A program made the translations under genes and the position numbers. A DNA stretch of 9,081 nucleotides, taken from Candidatus Cloacimonadota bacterium. GTDB lineage: Bacteria > Cloacimonadota > Cloacimonadia > Cloacimonadales > Cloacimonadaceae. The notes under the pieces are model-generated. The model made no database searches. It saw only the letters and a list, made by a program, of their open reading frames with translations, and was not told the DNA's origin. This document shows, in pieces, positions 1-5,617 of the stretch (positions are counted from its first letter, which is position 1; each line of letters opens with the position of its first letter). Location: contig JAQUHL010000051.1 in NCBI GenBank assembly GCA_028683635.1, forward strand, positions 1 to 9,081, written 5' to 3'.

Positions 1-48
1 CCTTTGGTTGATACCCTAAATACATACCCGAGGCTACCAGGAGGAACA

Positions 49-783
49 ATGATTGGAGAAAGATTCAAAAAAGCCCGTAAGGCTCTGCGGTTGAAGCAGT
101 CGGAGCTTGGTGAGGAACTGGATGTCAATGCCTCTGCCATCTGCCAATATGAGACCAATCGCATCAAACCATCCATCGATACCATGATTCTTTTTGCTGA
201 GAAGTATGGCGTCAATCTTCACTGGTTGATTACAGGCCAGGGAAACATGAAGGATTCCATGGTCACCCCGGGCAACAAACCTGCCCAGAACCATCTAAAC
301 CAGCTTAAGAACATGCTCAATACCCAGCTCAGGGAAATCACCCAGGCCAAGAATGCCATTCTGAATACGGACATCCTTGATCTCGAAGTCACAGGTGAAA
401 TTGCTGCCGGCTTGCCGGTGGAATCCGGGGAGACGGTATTGGATATGGTCACGGTGCGCAAGAGCATTATCCGGGGCAACCTCGATGATTTCATCTGCCT
501 GAGGGTCAACGGCCACAGCATGGAGCCGGATATCCGGCACAACGACGTCGTATTGATCCGCCAGAATCAAAACTGGGATAAACTTGCAGGAAAGATCTGC
601 GCTGTGCGCATAGACGGAGCAGTCACACTGAAGAAGCTTACCCTGGATGCCCAGAAGAAAATGATTGTGCTGATGTCCTTGAATGAAGAATATAATCCCA
701 TTATCATCAGACCCGAAGATCATTCGGATCTAACTCTGATCGGTTACCTCTATTTCCTGTTCCGGAGGCTGGAACTGGGCTAA
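49..783 (+). CDS. LexA/CI-type self-cleaving transcriptional repressor (HTH_3 + S24 peptidase-like domain)
   Basis: This 244-residue protein is a DNA-binding repressor of the lambda CI/LexA type, expected to bind operator DNA as a dimer and to inactivate itself by cleavage, classically when RecA filaments form. Residues 4-64 are a Cro/CI helix-turn-helix ending in the usual NLHWLITGQG linker motif. Residues 110-240 are the S24/LexA-like domain: probable cleavage site Ala120-Gly121 (GEIAAGLP), nucleophile Ser157 in GHSMEPD, and general-base Lys195 in AVTLKKL. All catalytic elements look intact. The start is set by a near-perfect AGGAGG at 39-44, five bases before ATG 49; an in-frame TTG at position 4 has no such site. 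Its stop overlaps that of the convergent receiver gene. No prophage or SOS genes are visible nearby, so its targets are unknown. The family call is firm; the RecA dependence is family knowledge. Confidence 0.93.
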   Translation: MIGERFKKARKALRLKQSELGEELDVNASAICQYETNRIKPSIDTMILFAEKYGVNLHWLITGQGNMKDSMVTPGNKPAQNHLNQLKNMLNTQLREITQAKNAILNTDILDLEVTGEIAAGLPVESGETVLDMVTVRKSIIRGNLDDFICLRVNGHSMEPDIRHNDVVLIRQNQNWDKLAGKICAVRIDGAVTLKKLTLDAQKKMIVLMSLNEEYNPIIIRPEDHSDLTLIGYLYFLFRRLELG

Positions 784-1139
784 AAGAGGGATTTGATCAA
801 AGCGTCCAGATCGGAGCACAGAAAAGGCTTTTCCAATACTGCATCCGCTCTGAGGCCTTTGGCCATCATCAGGTAAGTCTTCTTATCGATCTTACCGCCC
901 CCTGAGATGGCAATGATCCTGAGCTTGGGAAATTGCTCCCGAACCGTTATGATCAGTTCCAATCCATCATAACGTGGCATCACGATATCTGTTACCAGGA
1001 TATCAGTGCCTTCTTTTTGCAGATAATCGATCGCTTCCAGGCAATCTGAAGAAGTATGAACGTCATAGCCGCGCTGAGTAAGGAGTTCGGACATGGTTTC
1101 CAGCAACTGCAGGTCATCATCAACAAGTAAGATACGCAT
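780..1139 (-). CDS. Stand-alone response-regulator receiver (CheY-like)
   Basis: The 119-residue protein is a single REC domain with no output domain, so it would act by protein-protein contact after phosphorylation by a histidine kinase not present here. The acidic pocket (Asp7-Asp9 in LLVDDD), phospho-acceptor Asp51 (VTDIVMPRYDG), switch Ser79 (IAISG) and Lys104 (EKPF) are all in place, so it should be phosphorylatable. The ribosome site AGGAAG (1148-1153) overlaps the stop codon of the upstream beta-helix gene; only 12 bases separate the two genes, so they are probably co-transcribed and translationally coupled. The stop TAG (782-780) overlaps the TAA of the convergent repressor. Glycine-rich SGGGK after Ser79 is typical of stand-alone REC proteins. 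The partner kinase and downstream process are unknown. Confidence 0.92.
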   Translation of the reverse strand: MRILLVDDDLQLLETMSELLTQRGYDVHTSSDCLEAIDYLQKEGTDILVTDIVMPRYDGLELIITVREQFPKLRIIAISGGGKIDKKTYLMMAKGLRADAVLEKPFLCSDLDALIKSLF

Positions 1140-1151
1140 CGTAATTACTTC

Positions 1152-3803
1152 CTATTTCAATAATACTATTTTTCTTTGCAGGGGAGGTTGTCCTTCCCTT
1201 TTGATCTTTACCAGATACAGCCCTGCAGAGCACTTATTACCCCTGACGTCCTTACCGTTCCATTCATAGCATAGCTTACTCACATTGGTAAATGCCTGTT
1301 TTTGTACCACTTGCCCCCTCAGATTGTAAATACTCAATTCCACAGATCCCTTTTTCCCCAGCTCCAGCTCAAGGGACAGTGGCTGACCTCCAGCCCAGAA
1401 AGGATTGGGACCATACTTCAGGCGGGGAAGCTCTATCAGTTCATCTTCAGTTCCACCCAGCACAACAGTGACCGTATTCGTTGCCCCAGAGCTCTGCTCT
1501 CCCAGGAAGGCTTGAACATGGTATTGATTATTGTTTCCCGTAAGAGGAAGTTCATAGAACATCTCGTTTATGGGTAAGGTGCAGACCACTTCTCCATTGT
1601 GGTAGAGATGATATCCTTCCCAGGGTGTCAGCCCCGCTCCCGGAGCCTGCCAGAAGAATCTGATCATTGTTCCCAGGGGTTCCTGATCAACAATCTGATA
1701 TTTCAGGTAGGTGGGAAAATCGGGGTAGTCTGCCACCCAGTTATATAACCAGCGGTTACCCATCACCAGAGGCAGGAGCGTTCCATCCTCCTCCACCAAT
1801 ATATAAGTCTGATGTAACACCGCAGAAACAAAGTTATCCTCATACATATAGATATCGGTGCTCATATCCAGCTCGGGTATGTGCCCTGTAAGGATGTCAT
1901 CAAAAAGGATCTGGGAGACAAGGTTGTTTTGGGCATCGTATTTCCTCAAAAGGGGAATCAGTATGCCTCCATCATACCACTGTGAATCCGCATATACCAT
2001 CTCAACAAAAACATGGTATTCGGATATTGTTCCACTGCTGTCACTTACTTCCCGTTTTAGCCAGAAATCACCATTTGCCAGGTTTGCCACTTTTAGATAG
2101 ACGGATCCTGGGGGAAGGTTAAAGGTCAGGTAACCGCTCTCACTTCTTATATCTTGCCTTTTTTGGTAGATATGGTCTCCTTCACGGTAGATGTAATCTA
2201 TCTTCTCGGGAGCATAGATCCACAAGTTATGTTTGAAGGGGAAAACAGTCTGGTTACCTTCCAGGGCGGGGATGCCCATTGTGGAAAAGCGGGGGAGTTC
2301 AGTTTCGGTGGCTTCGAACATCAGGGTCTGGGGAAGGGTTATCAGAGTGGCTTCCCCGGGAATAATGATCACTTCCGGGGTCTGGATTCCGCCATGGGCA
2401 CCATACATGCCCTCTGGAGATTCCTGTATATCAGCCCGAACCACCAGATAGTAAGATCCGGGATTGGGGACAGTAATCTCGAAGCTGTCCTCGACAGGAT
2501 AGCTGGTGGCAAGCACTTCTCCGCTGGTCACCTCCACCAATTCTACCCGGGGGTTTTGCAATTGGTAGGGTCCGGCATAGCCCCATTCTCCCGCAATCAT
2601 CGAATCGGTCTGCTGGATCAAAAATGGTTCAAAATCCACAGCCGGCAAGGCAGCGCTATCCAGGTTATCCGTGATATAAAAGGCAATTTCTGCGGCAGTA
2701 TCGGCATCCCAGAAGTTGTTCTCGGCCTTGATCACGTTTGCGGAATTGGGATAGCTGGCACATACCACACCATGCGGATCGCCCAGGGCATCGACGTTGT
2801 CCTGGATGATGTTTTCACCCTGGGCCCAGGAATGATAGATTCCCAGATCCCCCAAGCAGGGCAGGGCATTGTTGGTTATATAAAAACCGGTAAAGTTGTT
2901 GGTTACGGTGTTGCGTTCAAAATAGGGCTCGGAAGTGGCTCCGCTGACCATGACTCCTGCTCCGGAATTCATGTCCCCGGGGAGGAAGTTATAACTGATG
3001 GTGTTATCATGGACATATCCGGAAGCATTGAGCAGATATATACCTGTGAGGTTATATTCAATGATGTTGAACCCGATCGTGGGATTGATGGCGTTCGCCC
3101 CCACTATATCCCAGGCTGTGATGCCCTGCCACCGGTTGTGATGAATATGGTTATTCATAATATGCGGATTGTTGCTGCCTCCGGCGGATTGATTTGCCAG
3201 TTGGATCGCTCCCCGGTATGTGGAAAGCACTCCATTGTTCGAAACATCACAATTCGAAACCGTTGTATTGCTGTTTTGGGAGATGAGGATGCCATTTTCA
3301 CCGCTGTATTCAACCTTGCAATAAGAGATACTCACAGCACCGGGATTAGCCGAACCGATTCCATAGGCATGGATACCCTTGGTGTTCAGGTTGAAGTGGC
3401 AATTCTGGATTGTGGCTGGAGAACTGATCGAATTGATGCCATATTCCCCATACTCGATGTAGCAATAGCTGAAGGAACTGGTAACTGCAGTGTTTTCCAA
3501 ACGGATACCCTTCCAGAGAGGATAGCTGGGTGCCTGGCCATTGATGAATCTGATGCTGTCTGCAACCGTCCCCTCCGCCACAATGTGCCCCAAAGCCGTG
3601 ATCTGAAAGTTTCCCATAGCCTGGACGAGTACCCCCGGCATCAGGATCAGGGACTGCCCCTGAGGAATGGTAACGTCGCCCACCAGGGAATAGGGATTGT
3701 TTGCAGGAATCCAGGTGCCGGATTGATCTCCGGATACGTCCAGACCAAAGATTACTCCGGGTAAAAGTGCTGCCAGAAGCAGGAAAAAACAAAATCTACT
3801 CAT
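1152..3803 (-). CDS. Large secreted right-handed beta-helix protein with C-terminal T9SS/FlgD-like sorting domain
   Basis: An 883-residue exported protein. Residues 1-20 are a signal peptide (MSRFCFF, then leucine-rich core, ending GVIFG). Next comes a DVTIPQGQSLILMPGVLV-type opening strand, usual for FCB-group beta-helix proteins, followed by a parallel beta-helix region to about residue 400 with many NNxI/NxxxGI turns (NNHIHHNRWQGI, NIIEYNLTGIYL, NTVTNNFTGFYI). The middle has beta-rich segments of unclear family and an Fn3-like module near 700-780. The last 92 residues begin with GPNPF (798-802) and end in CSAGLYLVKIKREG...KIVLLK, matching the type A secretion-sorting or FlgD Ig-like style. 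It probably reaches the cell surface or medium; beta-helices of this kind often bind or cut polysaccharides, but no catalytic site is evident. The start is ATG 3803, with GCGAGG (3815-3810) six bases upstream and a signal peptide immediately following; an in-frame upstream extension lacks both. First gene of a unit with the receiver gene. Confidence 0.88.
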   Translation of the reverse strand: MSRFCFFLLLAALLPGVIFGLDVSGDQSGTWIPANNPYSLVGDVTIPQGQSLILMPGVLVQAMGNFQITALGHIVAEGTVADSIRFINGQAPSYPLWKGIRLENTAVTSSFSYCYIEYGEYGINSISSPATIQNCHFNLNTKGIHAYGIGSANPGAVSISYCKVEYSGENGILISQNSNTTVSNCDVSNNGVLSTYRGAIQLANQSAGGSNNPHIMNNHIHHNRWQGITAWDIVGANAINPTIGFNIIEYNLTGIYLLNASGYVHDNTISYNFLPGDMNSGAGVMVSGATSEPYFERNTVTNNFTGFYITNNALPCLGDLGIYHSWAQGENIIQDNVDALGDPHGVVCASYPNSANVIKAENNFWDADTAAEIAFYITDNLDSAALPAVDFEPFLIQQTDSMIAGEWGYAGPYQLQNPRVELVEVTSGEVLATSYPVEDSFEITVPNPGSYYLVVRADIQESPEGMYGAHGGIQTPEVIIIPGEATLITLPQTLMFEATETELPRFSTMGIPALEGNQTVFPFKHNLWIYAPEKIDYIYREGDHIYQKRQDIRSESGYLTFNLPPGSVYLKVANLANGDFWLKREVSDSSGTISEYHVFVEMVYADSQWYDGGILIPLLRKYDAQNNLVSQILFDDILTGHIPELDMSTDIYMYEDNFVSAVLHQTYILVEEDGTLLPLVMGNRWLYNWVADYPDFPTYLKYQIVDQEPLGTMIRFFWQAPGAGLTPWEGYHLYHNGEVVCTLPINEMFYELPLTGNNNQYHVQAFLGEQSSGATNTVTVVLGGTEDELIELPRLKYGPNPFWAGGQPLSLELELGKKGSVELSIYNLRGQVVQKQAFTNVSKLCYEWNGKDVRGNKCSAGLYLVKIKREGQPPLQRKIVLLK

Positions 3804-3903
3804 CTCATACCTCGCTTTGTATAAGTCACAACGTCTTGCATCCTCTAACAATTGCTCTCTGATAGGTGGGTGATAACTACGCTTTCCAAGCCACTGCCTA
3901 CAC

Positions 3904-3930
3904 AGAATAAAGAGGCAAGTATGATGTCAA
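3904..3930 (-). promoter_or_regulatory. Possible promoter for the beta-helix/receiver unit
   Basis: On the minus strand a perfect TTGACA (3930-3925) is followed after 15 bases by TATTCT (3909-3904). The spacer is shorter than the usual 16-18. The -35 box begins directly after the U-tract of the ferredoxin terminator, so a new transcript would start cleanly as the previous one ends. It would leave a leader of about 90 bases before ATG 3803. Whether this phylum uses these exact boxes is inference. Confidence 0.35.
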
Positions 3931-3931
3931 C

Positions 3932-3956
3932 AAAAAAAGTCGCCCTCAGGCGACTT
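3932..3956 (-). terminator. Intrinsic terminator of the ferredoxin gene
   Basis: On the minus strand the eight-base stem AAGTCGCC (3956-3949) pairs perfectly with GGCGACTT (3944-3937) across a four-base loop and runs straight into seven T residues (3938-3932). It lies 27 bases beyond the ferredoxin stop. Classic Rho-independent form. Confidence 0.9.
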
Positions 3957-3983
3957 AATTTGCAAAACGGATTGAAAAAGCGA

Positions 3984-4154
3984 TTATTCCGAAATTGCCT
4001 GAACTGGGCATACGGAAATGCAAGCACCGCAATCAATGCAGGTGGCTCCGTCACATACCGCTTTATCATCTTCCATCGAAAGCGCGCTGACAGGGCAAAC
4101 GCCAACGCAAGCGCCGCAACCAATGCAAGTATCTTTGTCGATCTTAACAGCCAT
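3984..4154 (-). CDS. Small 2[4Fe-4S] ferredoxin (clostridial type)
   Basis: A 56-residue soluble electron carrier, read from ATG 4154 to TAA 3984, beginning MAVKIDKDTC. Two complete cluster motifs are visible: Cys10-x2-Cys13-x2-Cys16-x3-Cys20-Pro and Cys39-x2-Cys42-x2-Cys45-x3-Cys49-Pro, with an additional Cys34 before the second. The near-identical halves (CIGCGACVGVCPV and CIDCGACISVCPV) show the internal duplication of bacterial dicluster ferredoxins, and the length is normal for the family. Such proteins pass low-potential electrons among pyruvate:ferredoxin oxidoreductase, hydrogenases and Rnf-type complexes in anaerobes; no partner gene is in the window. AGGAG lies seven bases before the start, a promoter lies 28 bases before it and a strong terminator follows, so it is monocistronic. 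Longer open frames over the same stretch on both strands are shadows. Confidence 0.96.
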   Translation of the reverse strand: MAVKIDKDTCIGCGACVGVCPVSALSMEDDKAVCDGATCIDCGACISVCPVQAISE

Positions 4155-4181
4155 TGTAGTTCTCCTTTTGGATTTGAGACC

Positions 4182-4209
4182 ACTTTATCTTCTTCACCTC
4201 CAGAGTCAA
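4182..4209 (-). promoter_or_regulatory. Probable promoter of the ferredoxin gene
   Basis: On the minus strand TTGACT (4209-4204), a 16-base spacer and TAAAGT (4187-4182) give a sigma70-like promoter. The start codon is 28 bases downstream, which fits a short leader carrying AGGAG. The -35 box lies 12 bases from the edge of the long inverted repeat (4222). Confidence 0.5.
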
Positions 4210-4221
4210 GAAATATATCTT

Positions 4222-4358
4222 AAAGACCGTTGCACATCCCGATTTATCGAAATACAGACTTCCAAACATGCGGGTTGTGAGGCTTATTTTTGTATATCTA
4301 TTCCCGCTCACCACCCTAAAAGGAGTAGGGCTTCGCCCTACAATCCATTATTCAATGG
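4222..4358 (+). repeat. Long inverted repeat, left copy (uninterrupted)
   Basis: This 137-base segment recurs in inverted orientation at 8745-8995, where it is split by an insertion. The outer 122 bases (4222-4343 against 8874-8995) align without a gap and with 8 mismatches by my reading. Across three more bases, the remaining 12 (ATTATTCAATGG, 4347-4358) match 8745-8756 exactly. Inside is a perfect seven-base hairpin, GTAGGGC-TTC-GCCCTAC (4325-4341), preceded by CACCACCC. There is no convincing coding content. It is probably one member of a dispersed intergenic repeat family, though this window alone cannot show copy number. Confidence 0.9.
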
Positions 4359-4608
4359 TCTTATCTTATTAGCTTCCTCGAAAGTTACAAAGTATTCTTG
4401 TTAACACCATGTATTTCATCATATTATGCGGCTACTTTGTCATGGGTGGTGGTAAGGAACCGTTCCACCTTAACTAACTTGCTTGATTCCTTCGAAGGAG
4501 TGTGACCCGTCCTGGATTCCGATTTCCAGGGAACAACGGGGAGTTTTTGGAGGACGATGGAGATAGCGATCTGGGAAGAGTGGAATTCTTCTTTCAACCA
4601 CGATATGT
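4359..4608. other. Intergenic stretch without a credible gene
   Basis: No open frame here has both a start with a ribosome site and a recognisable product; the longest (63 codons, minus strand, 4615-4424) starts on TTG without a Shine-Dalgarno and resembles nothing I know. The only structure I see is the palindrome at 4506-4540 and a GGGTGGTGG at 4443-4451 that echoes the repeat core. It is probably degraded repeat material between the left repeat and the promoter of the lipoprotein gene. Confidence 0.55.
4506..4540. repeat. Degenerate REP-like palindrome
   Basis: CCCGT (4506-4510) plus CCTGGA (4511-4516) pair with TCCAGG (4525-4530) and, past a five-base bulge, ACGGG (4536-4540). The look, CTGGATTCC followed by GGGAACAACGGGG, recalls the common intergenic palindromes of many bacteria that pair GGGAAT and ATTCCC arms, but decayed. 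There is no T-run, so it is not a terminator. Confidence 0.4.
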
Positions 4609-4635
4609 TTGACAAAAAAACACCTTTCTTAAACT
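4609..4635 (+). promoter_or_regulatory. Possible promoter for the lipoprotein/receptor unit
   Basis: A perfect TTGACA (4609-4614) is followed after 15 bases by TAAACT (4630-4635). The spacer is again short, as in the candidate before the beta-helix gene. Transcription would begin near 4642, exactly where the foldable leader starts, which supports the assignment. Confidence 0.4.
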
Positions 4636-4640
4636 GGTCT

Positions 4641-4790
4641 CAGCGCCGAGTGTCAGTGCCTAAACCCCTTTGAGTGGGGCAGGGACTGATACCGATAGGG
4701 TATAGCTGGAAACGGTTGTGCCTCCCTTTTGGAAAGGCGGGACAGAAAAATCGAACTGTCTTGCCTCCTGTCTTGATCATGGAGGTAAAA
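4641..4790 (+). promoter_or_regulatory. Structured 5' leader with Shine-Dalgarno sequestration (candidate riboregulator)
   Basis: The 150 bases before the lipoprotein start fold heavily. Proximal domain: stem 4650-4660 with 4682-4692 (11 positions, one mismatch, one G-U), enclosing a CCCC/GGGG hairpin (4665-4668 and 4676-4679), and possibly closed by CAGC 4641-4644 with GCTG 4705-4708. Distal domain: stem A, 4736-4745 with 4756-4765, ten pairs including two G-U. Sequestor: CCTCC 4764-4768 with the ribosome site GGAGG 4781-4785. Stem A and the sequestor share bases 4764-4765, and a third hairpin, 4725-4729 with 4733-4737, competes with stem A. CTGTCTTG occurs twice (4756-4763, 4768-4775), giving GACAG 4741-4745 two partners. 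No T-run follows any stem, so control would be translational. I could not match it to cobalamin, FMN, TPP, SAM, Moco or other known riboswitches from memory. Confidence 0.5.
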
Positions 4791-5615
4791 ATGAGAAGAC
4801 ATCTATTATTGCTGATTCTGTTACCTTTGCTGTTGCTCTTTGCATGCAGTGAGAAAGATGACAAAACCCCAACGGACACCAATATTTATGGTTACAAACT
4901 CGAGCAATTTGTTGCGAAAAACGTGGTCAATGCTCTGATCGATGAAGACGCTCCCGAAGAAGATGATTATCGTGATCTTTATGCCTACGAAATCGTCAGT
5001 GCGGATGATGGTTTCAGCCCCCGGGAGAGCGCTTATGCGGGTTATGATCTTTCCTGGGGAGCTTTCAGGGAAGGCTATATAGTTCCCTCGGATAACAATC
5101 GTACCTATTTTGCCGATCCATCCTTACCAGGAGCTTTCAAAGTGCGTAATGCCGGAATCTTCCGTCTGTATAGGAAGATAGATGTAGAGACGATGGACCG
5201 GGGCAGCAAAAGCATCGAGTTGAAAGGGCTAACCCTGCACCAGGTAGAGAACTGGGATGGGATCGTCGAAGATGCCATAAAGCTATCCGATCTCCTGCAG
5301 GGAATTGCCAGCTACGATTCTGTGCAGATTATTTGTTTTGATGGTTATGGAGAAGCTTTCTCTTACCCCAGTGCAGCCATCGAAGACGGTTATTACCTTT
5401 TGGGAACAGAACGCACCATCTTCCCCACAGCGACTCTGCCCAATAACCAGAAGAAGATGAAGAAAGTGCATCACCTGATTGTTTGGGGTAGTACGACAGC
5501 TCAGGAACATGAATTTGAGCTTACTCCCCACGACCTTACAGATCTGGAACTTGATGTCCCTGAAAGCTTTTCAGGATTCCAAAGCACAGTTCTGGAAGGT
5601 TACGGTACCAAGTAA
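4791..5615 (+). CDS. Outer-membrane lipoprotein, possibly surface-exposed, upstream of a TonB receptor
   Basis: A 274-residue lipoprotein. After MRRH comes a leucine-only membrane segment and the lipobox LFAC with Cys19 as the lipidation site. The following SEKDD resembles the acidic lipoprotein export signal that sends Bacteroidetes lipoproteins to the cell surface; its use in this organism is inference. The mature part is acidic at first (DEDAPEEDDYRD), then has a compact beta-rich region. Residues 143-232 (ELKGLTL, DAIKLSDLL, VQIICFDGYGEAFSY, KKVHHLIVWG) faintly recall the ordering in the sulfite-oxidase/molybdopterin-binding fold, where LxDLL and a DGY motif recur. I consider this weak. 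ATG 4791 is preceded by GGAGG at 4781-4785; an in-frame ATG at 4779 overlaps that site and is unlikely. It ends two bases before the receptor gene, as in paired lipoprotein/TonB-receptor uptake systems, so a substrate-capture role is plausible but unproven. Confidence 0.82.
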   Translation: MRRHLLLLILLPLLLLFACSEKDDKTPTDTNIYGYKLEQFVAKNVVNALIDEDAPEEDDYRDLYAYEIVSADDGFSPRESAYAGYDLSWGAFREGYIVPSDNNRTYFADPSLPGAFKVRNAGIFRLYRKIDVETMDRGSKSIELKGLTLHQVENWDGIVEDAIKLSDLLQGIASYDSVQIICFDGYGEAFSYPSAAIEDGYYLLGTERTIFPTATLPNNQKKMKKVHHLIVWGSTTAQEHEFELTPHDLTDLELDVPESFSGFQSTVLEGYGTK

Positions 5616-5617
5616 GA

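Noticed and set aside
2154..3764. A 536-codon open frame antisense to the beta-helix gene
   Set aside because: It has no recognisable domain, signal or ribosome site, and mirrors the codon structure of the clearly real secreted protein on the other strand.
3845..4404. Three overlapping open frames of 112-128 codons around the ferredoxin
   Set aside because: They read across the ferredoxin gene and its terminator or repeat in other frames; the 56-residue ferredoxin with two full CxxCxxCxxxCP motifs explains the stretch.
4443..4451. GGGTGGTGG as another copy of the repeat core
   Set aside because: Only nine bases match and the TAGGGC hairpin is absent at the expected spacing.
4424..4615. 63-codon minus-strand open frame
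   Set aside because: It starts on TTG without a ribosome site, is not recognisable, and crosses the palindrome at 4506-4540.
4674..4790. In-frame N-terminal extension of the lipoprotein from GTG 4674
   Set aside because: It would place a polar stretch before the lipoprotein signal peptide; GGAGG at 4781-4785 and the lipobox fix the start at 4791, and the extension lies in the structured leader.
4600..4790. Cobalamin or FMN riboswitch before the TonB receptor operon
   Set aside because: GGGGCAGGG at 4676-4684 recalls the FMN element, but the following conserved segments are missing or out of order; the cobalamin B12-box was not found on the plus strand.
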